Origin: Sporothrix humicola
Taxonomy: Eukaryota > Ascomycota > Sordariomycetes > Ophiostomatales > Ophiostomataceae
Assembly (NCBI GenBank): GCA_021396245.1
Contig: WNYE01000010.1
Location: 186,001 to 250,000, forward strand
DNA: 64,000 bases
Direction: 5' to 3'
Within the stretch, counting starts at the first letter, position 1. Every line of letters begins with the position of its first letter. Shown here piece after piece: positions 12,385 through 24,278 of the stretch. Under the pieces are notes generated by a model, which saw only the letters and a list, made by a program, of their open reading frames with translations, was not told the origin of the DNA and did no database searches. The position numbers and the translations under genes were made by a program.

Positions 12385-12607
12385 GCCACGGCGAAAGAAA
12401 AAGGGAAAAGGGGGAAGGGGGAGAGAATCCCAGAAGCGGGATGAAGCTTTTGCGCGAGAGATGAGAGAACGCAATAGGGAGATGGGGAGGGATGGGTGGG
12501 AAGAAGAAAGAAAAGAAAAAGAGAAGAGGAGGGAAGAAGAAAAGAAGAGAGGAGAGGAAGAGAAGGGAAATAAAAAGAGAATTCCGGGTAAAGCATATAT
12601 AATAAGG
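12385..12607 (-). promoter_or_regulatory. pma1 core promoter and CT-rich leader
   Basis: Read on the minus strand, a TATA-like element TTATTATATATGC (12594-12606) is followed by a long pyrimidine block (about 12,590 down to 12,385), then the untranslated leader to the ATG at 12249. A TATA box plus CT block is a common arrangement at highly expressed fungal genes. Transcription probably starts within or just after the CT block. Confidence 0.55.
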
Positions 12608-13205
12608 CTAGAGAAAAGGCGACCACTGCAAAAGGAGCAAAAGGCACCAAAGGAGCAGAAAGAGACCTAAGGAACACCAGAGACAAGACAAACCCAGAAA
12701 AGACCGCGGCGCGCGTTATTTCTGTGCTCGCGCTCCGAGTCGTAGTGCTACTGTGTGGGGGGTGAGAGCAAAACCTAGCACTACTAGCTCAGCGATAGAG
12801 GAAGAAAAAACGAGGACGAGGGAAAAGGCGAGAAGGCGAAATGTCGGGATGGCGAAAGGTGAGAACAGGGTGGGAACATGGGCCATGGGCCTTGGAGACA
12901 TGGATACAGGGGAGGGACGGGGGGTGCGTGAACTGGGAAGGCACACGGTGCCGGGGACAGTGCGCGACGGTGGGTGTGAGTGTTTTTTGGGGGTGTTGGC
13001 GTTGGCCTGTTTTTTTTTTTTTTTTGACTTTTTTGGGGCTCGGTCGCTCTTTCTTTTTGGGGCTCTTTTTTTCTCTTTTTTTCTTTGGCTGGCCTGGCCT
13101 GCACCTGCACTGGCGCCGGAAGAACGCGGGGGTAAAAAAACGATGTAGTGTAAGATACAGGAAGTGGGGCCCACTGGAGAAGGATAAGAGGGCCGCTGCA
13201 AAGAA

Positions 13206-13217
13206 GGAAAGAGCGAA
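13206..13217 (-). repeat. Motif TTCGCTCTTTCC, copy 1
   Basis: An exact 12-base word, read as GGAAAGAGCGAA on the + strand, about 0.96 kb upstream of the pma1 start. The same word occurs at 15127, 40637, 40670 and 40705. Confidence 0.75.
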
Positions 13218-15126
13218 GCGCAAAAGAATGGAGGTGGGTTTTGATGAGCTAATAAGCACCAGTGGGTACGGGCGAAATTGGGACGTGCCGATATGTGGGA
13301 AACAGCGCTGCCAACGCCGGCGAGAGTGGAGGAATGGTGTTCTGTTGATGTTGTGTGCTCTGTATGCGTGCAATGACTTCGATGGTGTCGACGATGATTG
13401 ATGATGGATGGTAGTATCAATGTACAATTGTGTACCTGCTTCGGAGGCAAATAGGGTAAGGAGAGGGTCAAGTCACAGGGCACTGGCGATGACCGAGGGC
13501 CAGCTAGCCACCTACTGAAGCGGTTCTAAGTGTATCCAGAGACGCTCCTGCTGTGCAAACTGAAGCACTTGCAACATGTGGGAAGGCACGGTACTGAGTA
13601 CACGACAAGGCAAGAGAGAACAGAACGCAAGACGGAAAAGGGAAAGGGCAATGGGCATGGATGTGGATGCAATAGCTGCAGGGAAGGCGCGGTCCTCCGC
13701 TTTCCTTTCCTTGCCGCATGTCGTCGGTCGTCGGCCTTCCTGCGTCCAGGAATAAACCCAAAAGAATATCCACCTACCAGTAAAAGCTTATATCGTTTGA
13801 AATCGCGAATATCGAACCGGGGAAAACGGGTGTCGGGGGTCGTTTGGTATCAAAAGGAAAAACCGAGAGAAAACGAGCGCGAATAACAAAATATTAAGAA
13901 TTAAGGAGGGGGTTTGTAAAACAAAGGAAAGGGGAAGAAAAAAAACCGTAGGGGTGAAGAGGGAGAGGGAATCGTCGCACCTCACAGACGCCGAATAGGT
14001 CGCAGAGTCGATATCTTTCGTGGTTGTTGACGAGAGGAAAGAGGAAAGAAGAAACGAAGAAGGAGAAGGGGGCATCAAAGACAATAAAAGAGGACGAGAA
14101 CCGGTTAGGATACACAATGAAAACAAGCTGGACAGCTGTCTGGCATTTAGATTTTGTTTTGGACGCTTCTTGTTGGCATTCTGCAGCTGCATTCTACACA
14201 CATTTACACCCATTCTCTATACAAGCCTGGCCCATAGTAATTACACTGTAATGCACTGCAAAGTACGGATAGTGCGCTCCTGCACTTTGTGATTCCCGTA
14301 CTACTAAGAGACAGCAGAGACACACGTTCGTGCCTCCCCTCTTTGGGGCAAAACAACGCGCACAGCATGCGTGTGCTTGACTGATCAAGTGAGCGATCTG
14401 GCGGGGGAGGTGCAATGCTCTTGCTGTGAAGGAAACGATTTGCATTGGTCTATCTAGGCCATGTGCAGGCAAGTCCCGCCGGGCGGGTGCTGGCTCACTC
14501 ATCACAACACAACAAGGCAGATCGTCGAAGTCGTCAAAGGAAAAGAGTGTGCGTGGAGGGAAAGAAGGAACGCGGGCATTTGGCTGGCTCGACGGGCGAA
14601 GGGTCGCCTCTTTCTCTCGCCTCCTAATAAAAGCCTATCTTTTGAATTTTTGGGGCTCATCTCTTCTTCTTTCCCTACGGGAAGGCCCTTACAACGGCAC
14701 TTTTTTAGTTAGTAGGTCACCGTGTAAGAAACCAGCGAGAACGATGTCAGATACATTCGATGTCGCGCGGCTGTCGCTTGTTCCTGATGTACCTCTGCCA
14801 CTCGCCTTCTTCCCGCCAACAAAGTTCGGCGCGGCGACGGCGGCGGGCGGCGAGCAAATGGGCAAAAACTAACAAAGCCCTGGCCTCCATGGGTGTCGGT
14901 GGCCAACGCCAGAGTTCTGGGATTCTTTAGGGATTTTTTTTTTCTATTAGTGCCAGTGCCACTGATACCGCGTATCAATATCTGAAGCAGAAAAAAGACT
15001 GGATCAAAGAAAAACCAATAAAAAAACAGGTGATGTCTAGAATTGCGGAAGCGGTCTTCGAGAACAAAGCAATTGCCCATTTGCCTCTCCGATACTGAAT
15101 CTCGGAGACTGATACTTCGTACAGAC

Positions 15127-15138
15127 GGAAAGAGCGAA
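15127..15138 (-). repeat. Motif TTCGCTCTTTCC, copy 2
   Basis: An exact 12-base word, read as GGAAAGAGCGAA on the + strand, in non-coding DNA of the desert. It overlaps no coding-like frame I would support. Confidence 0.75.
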
Positions 15139-16083
15139 CAGGCGAGCATTCCATCGGCAAAGGGCAGAGGCAGGAACGGGGTCGTCGACATCGCCTGGCC
15201 ATGCATGGCAGGAGCCTCGCGAGATTGGAGATGGGGAAGGCGCAAAGCCGCATCGAGGCATGTCGCGTAAATTTGGTATGTTCATGCCCTGTAATAAGAC
15301 TCATTGCATCGCATCGTACTCCGTAAGTATGGAGCCTCGTTTACATTACACTTGCTCGCCGCATTATCAAGACCGGTGCAACTTTCAGTACGACCTCCGC
15401 CGCGCAGGGCCCCAAACGAAGCAAAGCCAAAGCAGGGCGGGCTGGAGTGGAGTTTAAGCCCCTCTGGCATTTGGAGCAACTCGACTGTTTCCGCGCGCTG
15501 CGCTGAATCGCATCCGTTCTGATGGATTCCGATGGGTCTCTCGCTCTCACTCTTTGTCTCTTTGTGTCTGGCCTCGATGATGCTTTCAAGACGAAGACGG
15601 GGCGCCGCCTGTGCCGGTCGCCTGCACGACAGCGATACAATCAAGATACGGTGCCCTGTGCGCCTTCTGCAACAAGCCAGCGAACAGCGCGCGATTTGTG
15701 ATGCTTGCGATAGAAGGAGCGGCCCCAGCAATGAAAGCGACGAAAGCAACATTGACAGGGCAAGAGCGATGCGCTGTGGGCTCCTGTTTTCAGGGCACCG
15801 TACAGGCCGAGGCGCATACTGTATGGAGCGTGTGCACTGGACGGGGTCGCATTCGTTTTTGTTTTGTTTTTCCTTCTTTTGCACCGTCCTTTATTTTTCT
15901 TTAATATGAGCAGCGGCCCCCCAGCTGCCAGCACCGCGGCAAATGGGTCAAAAACAGGCAGGGAGCGTCGCCAATCGTGGTAAGCCGGGATTAACACTGA
16001 AAAGGATGGGGCCCAAGCTCAAAAAAGGACCGTATGGCGAGTGTTGCATTCGCACTGTCGCTTTATCCCGGTTGCTCCTGTAC

Positions 16084-16139
16084 TTTGTTGCTTTTGTTGC
16101 TTTTGTTGCTCTTGCTGCTCTTGCTCTTTCTCTTGCTCG
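16084..16139. repeat. Tandem TTGTTGC/CTTGCTC repeat
   Basis: Imperfect tandem units (TTTTGTTGC, then TCTTGCTGC, TCTTGCTCT) run for about 55 bases. This looks like a degenerate minisatellite in non-coding DNA. Confidence 0.6.
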
Positions 16140-16677
16140 CCGGCACGGGTTACATTAATCTCGACTAGTCTCCGTGTACCTGCCCCACCCACATTCTCCC
16201 CAGACGGACTCATCTCGCATCAGTCAGGTACTTGGTAGCGCAGGTCCACTCATGTACCGGTCCATTTTTTTGCTGGTGTCTGTTTGCAGCACCTGTCTCT
16301 CTCACACTTTGTTCAGTGCTGCGGGATTTTCTGAGATAATTATGGGATTATTGCTCTGTATTTGTTTTGTTTCGACTTTTAAAATGGGCCCCTGCCTGCC
16401 CCTTCTGCTATCGGCTTCGGTCACCGTATTACTGTGTCGCGCCTTCCTAGATGTTTTTTTTTTTTTCGAATAGCTGCGCTCAGGACCCTGCTGGAAATCA
16501 AAAGCCGCCTGTATTGTCCTAACTGAAAAGAGTGCGTGTAAAGGGCAACAACAGACGCCAGTGATACTTGCTCACGTCCCTATGACGACACTATGGGCTA
16601 TGTATTTGTTGCAGCCACCTTTGTCAATATGGCAGATGATAAAGGCGATAATCGACAATAGGCGATAACCGCTAAGA

Positions 16678-16980
16678 CTACAGCAGCTTGCTGCCCTGAT
16701 CGGAACCGCCCCGACCGCCGAAAACAAGAAGGAAAGGGCCATCGGACATGCGAAGGGAAGGACCGATGCACAGAGTGATGTCGTCGTGCTTGGGCACCTC
16801 TTTCCCCTTCCGGCCTGATATCGTTGTCGGTTGCACTTGCAAAGTGATGTGACTGCTGTGCTTGCAGCGAGGTCGAGGTGAAAAGGTCGTAGTGGTTGCC
16901 TCGTATTGGCCTGAGACAGCCAATTGCGTCTTTGACATTACGTAGTCGAGCTTCAGCGCCCAGCAAAACTCCTGCTTACA
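16678..16980 (-). pseudogene. Coding-like fragment, possible gene remnant or unrecognised last exon
   Basis: On the minus strand an open frame of about 101 codons ends at 16678. Its last 39 codons before the stop (from V-P-K-H-D-D onward, ending S-K-L-L) contain no A in the third position, which is the bias of real exons here and unlike surrounding DNA. The frame begins near a Cys-rich CKQEFCW segment that superficially resembles RING/IBR zinc-binding sequence, but the remaining ligands are not evident. An in-frame TAA lies just upstream of that segment, so a spliced upstream exon would be needed; TAAGCAG near 16,975 could be an acceptor. Minus-strand frames at 17035-17223 (62 codons, Lys-rich) and about 17240-17400 may belong to it. 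Function unknown. Confidence 0.22.
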
Positions 16981-17447
16981 GGCTTACAGAAGGGGTAATA
17001 AGATAATACAGCACGTCAATTCAAGATAACGCAGCTACAACGAAACTAGAAATTTTTGATTATCGATTGGCAGCAAAACCGGGACTTTCGGCGCCGCCGC
17101 ACTGCCGCTCATTTCTGTTTTCATGTTTTTGGCAGCCTTCTCCCATTCTGTGACAGTGGATTTTTTCCTCTTCGTTGGCTTCCGCTCACACTTGATGTCT
17201 TTCCCTGTTTGTTTTGTTTTCATCGATAATCGCGATGATCTCGTCTTCGGCCTCGTCTCCGGGCAAGGCGATGAGCGAAACCGCTTGGTTCGTCGGTGAT
17301 CATCAGTCCGTATCGTACAAAGTTGACTCGTACCTGATCCTCGAATGCGGGCGCATCCGCAGGTGACTGGCGAGACGCGAGCGAAGAAGAGGACGAAGAA
17401 CTAAGGACCAGAGAAAATGAAAACTCAGAAGTTAACAGTGTTAACAC

Positions 17448-19640
17448 ACATCGAATTTAGTGATGTCAATTGAGCAGACATATTGGAAGCCACGAGAACA
17501 AGAATTGAGGAAGGCGCGACACGGCACAGTGAACATTGAATATCGAACCTATTCTGAAGAACCCTCAAAAACAACGGCAAAATCAGGAAATCCTGTCAAT
17601 CGAGCTCTGTGATTCGCCGAGCCAAGCTTTGGATCCCAGCAGGGATCGCTTCTCGCTTGCTTTCTTTTTGTTCTCTTTCGTTCTGTGCATCCTGGGCCTT
17701 CTCGAACTGCTCCGTGGTTATTCCCACCCTCCTCCACGTTGAGACGGCCGGGCGCGCTTTCCTGCCACGCCCCCTCCACCTTCTTTCCTCGACTCGCAGA
17801 CTGTGTTGACTCTCCTTCAGTGCTTCCTCTGCTCTTTCCCTCTGCCTCTGCCTTTCCTCTCATCTTTTTACCCTCCTTCTCTCAAGCCAATCCACGACGC
17901 CAATCCACTGACCAAAAGGTCTCCACTCCCATCGTTTTCTGCCCATGCATGCACGGATAACGGACTTTGACTGGCCCACTCTCGCTGCTACTCTCCATCA
18001 GGATTCGGCCTGTCCTGGGTTTCTTTTTAGCTGGTCCTTTTTAACTTTTTTACTTCACTTTTAACTGGTCTCGCCGGTGATTTGTGCTCTTTCTTTGATA
18101 TTTCGTTGGTCGCTTCCGCCGTCAAATGGTTCCTTTTTGGCTCCTTGTGCTCTGTTTTGCTTCCTTTTTCCTCTGAGAGTTTGAGGTGGCACATTCTCCA
18201 AGACCTGCCAAGACGAGTATCTGGTCACATCAAAATGGGCGATAGAGTGCGATACGCAAGACTACCAGTTCTTGGAGCTCTTGGCCAAACGCCAAACAGC
18301 AAAAACGTGTGCCAAAGAGGACCCGTGCCTCGATAGAAACAAACCCGCACTGTGGCTTGAGATCCTTTTCAGTTTTGGCATTTCAGTTTCCAGTTTACAG
18401 TGCTCGAGGAAGAGCAAAAGAGAGCAAAAGCCCGCTGGCATCTTCTGCCTTGCCTTTGTCGCCACCAATTTCACAGGGTCTTGAGCATATCGCGCAAAAG
18501 ATAACTGTCTCTAGCTAAAAGGGTGCTAGAAAACTAACGTGTAGTAGTTGACCCTTTTTTTTTTCAAGGGCCGCCGCAACCCGTCCATGCAGCTACCCGT
18601 ATTATGTGACAGGCGCCGGCGAAGAGGCAAAGGGAGAAACCGTGCTCTCAGTATGAGCTATATCTGAACAGCACCCACAGTGCCGCTTTTTCCTCGCTCT
18701 TGTCGTTTTCCTCGTCCTCTCACTGGTCCAATCTTCCAAGAGAGGCCGTTCCTCAAACTCCGCGGACTCAGGACTCCCACGCTTCACAGTACGGGCAAGT
18801 ATGGAGTCGGTTGTTGTCGTGGCCTTGCGCCTTGCCTTGCCCGGTTGCACAACGATACACAATTGGTTGCATCTGATGCTCTTCGCAAACAGCGCCTGCA
18901 TGTTTACAGAGCAACGAGCAACCCAGTTTCCTTCGAGGCCCAGACGCCTGGCCTGGCCTGGCCTAGCCCTGTGAGCCGCTCCTTCCCTGGTCGTCGTTTG
19001 GACAGGCGGTCGTCATTGCCGCGAGCCATTTTCTGGCCGCCCAGCCTCCCTGCTTCCCTATTTGGTCTTACGAGAGGACCCTGGATGTCGAAGACGTCGT
19101 CTTCTGGGCTTTTGTGATGTCAACAACTGCCTCATATTCAGTAATAGCGTGCATTAGTCATTGTAGGATCCTGTGATACATGTCCACGTAAGGATAGTCC
19201 TGTTTGTATGCTAGCTGTATGCCGGTGGCAGGGAAGGTGAGGCAGTTGAGGAATAACGCCAACGCCACCATCCTCCACGATTGCCGAGAACAACCTTCAC
19301 CGCTTTATCCTCGTGAGGCGGGAAACTGCCCAGTGAGACAAAAGAGACGAGGCGATCGAAGAAACGAAAACGGCTCGCCGGGCGTCGTCGGTCAACCTTA
19401 CTTGGTCCATGGCTCTTGCCGCCTGGAGCTGTTTTCCCTCCCGCTCCTTCCCCAGATATTGTCATGAGGCCAATCTCCATATCGGGGTAGGAAGGTGCAA
19501 GTGGGCTGTGGCGGGTAGCTCTTGGAAGCTGCACTCTATTTGATTCTCGTGATCGATATCGGTATATTGGATGTCCTGAGCCTCGTGCATCTTGATAATA
19601 CCTGGTGGTATGTGAGTAAGTAGAATGGCTAGTGTGAAAA
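17448..19640. other. Gene desert, part 2, with a long CT-rich block
   Basis: From about 17,690 to 18,000 the + strand is strongly pyrimidine-rich, of the kind found immediately before start codons of the real genes here. No open frame with coding bias follows within the next kilobase. This could be the start of a non-coding transcript. A short CCTGG tandem lies at about 18,946-18,966. Confidence 0.4.
18946..18966. repeat. Short CCTGG tandem
   Basis: Four near-identical pentamers (CCTGG three times, then CCTAG) in non-coding DNA. Confidence 0.6.
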
Positions 19641-22600
19641 CACTTTAGATATTGGTTTTATTCATAGAGAAAACATGTGGTTGTTTGTATTTTATTTTAT
19701 TTCTGAAGCTTTATTTTTATTTTCTTCCCATATATTTTCATTCTCAGATTGATATAAATTGGATGCAAATAAAATCGACACAAGTCTGGTCAGCACAACC
19801 GAACAACAACCCGGAGAAACTCGTTTTCTGTCTTCAAATAGATGGACACAAATAAACCAATATCGCTCTGCATCACCACATGCCCTCAGATATCCCAAAT
19901 AAAGTATTTCATATCTCTGCCACGCGGGAAAAGTGAAGCGGTTGAAGACGACGACGAGAACAGTCGTGGCCGCTGATTGGCTACAGCGCTCTGTCTGCTC
20001 TTCTGCTCCCTTTCTCAAACAGGAAAAAGAAAGCAAAGAGAGGCAGGGCGCAACACTGACCCGGACCCAGGCCCAGCCGTGCAGGAGAGGGGCCCCAGAA
20101 AATCGTAAATCCCGCCCACCCACTCACCAAAGATCGAAGCCAGCAGAAGCTCGCTGCAGCCTCTCGTTGGTCAATGGCTGGCTGTCTCGTTGTCTTGCAT
20201 GAGCCTTTTTTCGAAATGTTTTACTCTGCAGAGAAGGCTGAAGGGTGTGGGTGGTGGTCGGTTCTGCCGACCGCCTTTGTGTCAGAAGCTCGCCGCCTTT
20301 TTTCTGTCTGTTTTCTGTCTGCTCAATTCAACACCGACGGACGACATTCGTGATTTGTGATTCTGTGCTCCAGTCTTTTACGGAGTGTACCCATTTTTAC
20401 GTTCATTTTATCGCACACAAAATGATGTGCAGCAGCTCGTTTACAAGGGGGGATAAATCGGGGTGGCTGGGGAAGGAGCGCAGCCAAGAGCAAAACAGAC
20501 AAGGGAAAGAGCGAGAAAAGAGGGAAGAAGGAAGGCCTGTAAGTCGCGGTTGCCGCTGCTGGCCGTCTCTGGCCTCTGTCCCACCCATGTCCCCTTCTTT
20601 ACTCAGTATTTCTTCACGGCCATCCTTTCTCCTGTTGCGGAAAGCGGACTCTCGACTTCCTCTTTTAGGGTGGAGATACGTCATTGGGGGGCCGGGACAA
20701 GAAAGTCCAAGAAGAGGAGAAGGAAAGGAGCAGAGAAAGAGAGAAGGACCCAACCGCCACAATACGACAAGAGTGAGGAAAAAAGTCGCGCCCCCATTTT
20801 CGAGCAGAGACCACTATTCTGAGTGCAGACCAAAAAAAAAGCTTTTCTGTCGAAAGGCCAGTTTCCACTCTTTTTTGTCGATGATTCGCCGCCTGTCAAA
20901 ATGTGACCATCCGACGTAGCCGGCCACAGGGCATTTTCACTGTATTACACAGTAGGAGCGAACCGCAGTTTGCACGAGCTAACGCTCTTTCCCTCAGTGT
21001 CCCGTAGTGCCAGTGGGCACCTGCTTTGCATTATCAAGAAGATATTCACAAGCATGAGAAGGCCACAGTGTTTGCTCGCGATGCATAAGGGATACAGAGG
21101 AATACTTGTTCGGGCAGGATGTGTACATAATGCCTCCAAGGAGCAATTTTTGTCATCGCCACCTATCCATAGGGAGAGACGAAGGGTAGATATATAAGCA
21201 TCTGCCGGTACTTGCCAGTACAACTGAAAATACGTAGCACGTGTAAGTGTGCGCAAACGGAAAGAGCGAGGGAGCTTACATCGCACCTTTAGGTAGTCAA
21301 ATCACAAGGGACAGCAAATATCAAAAAAAAAAAAAATCGCTTACTGGCTTCCTCTCATCTGGGGCCCATAGGCCAAGACTCGGCCTCGATTTTAACCTCT
21401 TCCCCCCTCTCGCTTTCTCCCGAGCGCGTGTAAATGTCGAAATAATGATGGCAAGAGCGGAGAAGGGAACAAGTTGCTGGAATGCGAATTCTCGCGACTT
21501 CAGTCCCTTGGTTTTGTCTCTGACAAACAGCCATGTCTTACTTCAGAACACTGTCTGAAAAATTTGTGTCGCGGATTTATCTTTATTCATCACACTCTCT
21601 TACTAGTTATCAAGGTGGCTAATAGAACCACTGAGCAAGATGGCTTTAATGAGCGTGTTCTTTCCATGTAAACGCCATGAAGCATTCGCACCTTCCATCT
21701 CAACACCCAAACAAACAGGTGGCAATGGTCTTTCTAGAATAGGCAATTTGAGGTTGTAAGCTGGACATCCAACCAGTGTACAGAATGGAGAGCAAGTGCC
21801 CTGGCTGCCTGGAAAGACCGGTCTGTAGCGGTGTCGGTGTTGCCGGAGAAAGGCTGACACTCGAGGCACTGTACTTTACGCAGCAGGGAGGGGACGAGGC
21901 GATTTTGCCGCAGCCCAGAACCTGTTTTCTTTTTCTGCGTCTTCTTCCTTTCCTTTTGTCACTGTACTTTTCGCCTGTGGCGCCTCATTGACCGCCTGGT
22001 GGCCGTATTTGGGCGTAAGATACAGTACGGGTTCTCGTTTCCCCCAATCTATTTTCCCATATGTCTGTTTTGTCAATACGAGTCCACCGGAACTCGGAGG
22101 TGAATAGAAGGGCCTGGCCCGCCAATCTTTTTTTCTTCTCGAATAACCAACTATATTCTCACCTCTTTACCGCTCTTTCGACAAAAAAAGGCTCGAAATA
22201 GGCTCGTTAGGCTCGAAAAAGGGCCGCCCAGGCTTTGCCCAGGGCCTGGAAACACTGGATTCCCGCATGTTCCCGGGCCACTAAAAGGAGGGAGGGGATG
22301 AAAGGATGAAGAGAAAACCCCAACAAGGGTGCCACCACGGCCGCGAACCGCTTCGATCCAGTGCAACGATATCGCCTCCACGTTCAGTATTCCACGTATC
22401 GCCTTGCGTGGGAGTTCCTGGGCACGCCTCTTTCATCTTTTCTTCCTTTCCAGTTTTTCTTTCTCCATTGTTTTTGCTGGCAAATGAGCAGCCGTCCGGA
22501 CCTGATCTATTCTGCCCAGGGCAATTTGGTGCTGCTTTCTCGGCTTCTCCCATTTTTACCAGTTTCCATTTGCCATTTTCCAGTTTCTAGAGGCTGAGAG

Positions 22601-24230
22601 GCAAGGCGAAATTCGGGAAGGCTACGCAAGTTTTTTCTTCTTCTTTTGAGCAGGGACCGTTACAATGCGGCATATCTGAGTTATTACTGTCTTTGGCGGC
22701 AGGCTGTCACTGATGATATTCCACATACTTTTTTTGTAACAACGAAACATAACGTAAGTATGAGCAAAAGAGGAAGGTTGAGTGAGAGCAGAGAGCTCCA
22801 TAAAACAAACAAAGAATATCATTTCTGAGAAAAAGGGGTAGCTTCTCAACAACTTTCATGGTTTCAGCGAGGCTGTCGTTTACTGTGCGATTACTATGAA
22901 GGCCGACCGGCAGATCTCTTACAAGGGAAAAATCAAAAGAGGAAATTTCCAGTTCGCCACCACTAATGATTTTGAGGATTTTCTTTTCTTTTCTTGACCG
23001 CCTTCCCGCCTTGTTTCCAAGACAAGAAGGTAAAGAGGATATCCCTCTGTCTAGGACTCTGGCTCTGGGCGGTCGGTGTGTCGAACTTGTTCACAGTGCC
23101 CGTTTTCGTGGGATAAATTCCCCATAATACATTGCACAAGTATCTTGGAGATTGTCAACTAAAAAGGGAAAAAATTGTTCTACCGGCCTTCTTCGACAGC
23201 TTCCATTTTTCTTGGCAGGAGGAGAGGCGAGAGGGAAAGGGGAGAAAATGGAGAAGAAGAGACGGGAAAGCGGCGAGACGGGCTTGCTCTTTCTTCCTCT
23301 TTCTTTTTTGCCATACTCGCCATAGTCGCCAGTCTCCATCAGACAACTCGGCCCATCGCATTCAAGCTCGGCCTTACTTTATGTCGATGGCAAATAAGTT
23401 GGGATGAAGAAGAAACAAGGACAGAAAGGACAGAGACTGGAGAAGAGAGAACGGAGAGAACGAGAAAAGAGAGGGGAAGGGGGCAACGGGTGTTGACATG
23501 AGTGACATGAGTCTAGTTTCGTCATTCTCTCGACATTGGCGACTACTTTCTCCAGAGGACGATATACGAATTACGATGTATCGTACTCGACACCAAGAGC
23601 AAGCCAAGGTCAGATCGGTGAGACAACCCTTGGCGGCTTTGGCGGATCAAGGCTTTACCGCCAAGCCTGCCTACAGCACAATTGCATTTCATGAGCAGCT
23701 TTTTATGTGACATTTGATACTGTCTTTTGAGTGGTCTGCAATGATCGCCAATTCCCTCAAAAAAGACGCAGGCAGAATTGGACAATCTCGTTTACAAGCG
23801 GACAAGCAACGGAATGACGAGCAAGAACGAGTCAAACCAAGAACACGGACAGCACGGAGGAATCATTACGAAGGTCTCAAACCATGAGATTGTTCTTGAA
23901 TGAGCAAAGAATGCCGCAGCTGTCCGAAATGAAGCAAATATACGGAGGAGAGGACATATCGTGAAGACAGCACCACCGTGGATATTGCTGTGGATATGGG
24001 AGCCCCTAGAGACACCAAGGACGAAAGAGGATGCGTGCATCACACTGCCGTTGGACCATGCGCGTCGTTGCGTTGTAATACGCCCGTAGTTCTGTTCAAC
24101 GGCATTGCATGCACAGAAACTGCGTTCTTTTTTTGATAGACGATCACAGTGCATCGTAAAATGGATCGGGAAAAGTGAAAAGCTGCTGTTGTGATTCGCA
24201 GCAGGGGTTCGCTGGAGAGTACCACCTTAT

Positions 24231-24278
24231 TCGACCCTGTCGACCCTGTGTGATTTGTGTGTGCCTGTGCCTGTGCCT
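24231..24278. repeat. Two adjacent short tandems
   Basis: TCGACCCTG is duplicated head to tail (24231-24248). Thirteen bases later GTGCCT is present three times (24261-24278). Simple sequence in non-coding DNA. Confidence 0.65.

Larger units (their letters stand above)
12608..16597. other. Gene desert, part 1
   Basis: No supported gene. Contents: a 16-T run at 13010-13025; the direct repeat TTTTGGGGCTC twice near 13,031 and 13,055; a GA-rich block at about 13,855-14,110 (a CT-rich leader if read on the minus strand); exact copies of GGAAAGAGCGAA at 13206-13217 and 15127-15138; TACTCCGTA at 15317-15325; and a TTTGTTGC-type tandem repeat at 16084-16139. Short frames with some coding flavour (for example ATG at 14744, 42 codons) have no recognisable homology. 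Confidence 0.5.
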
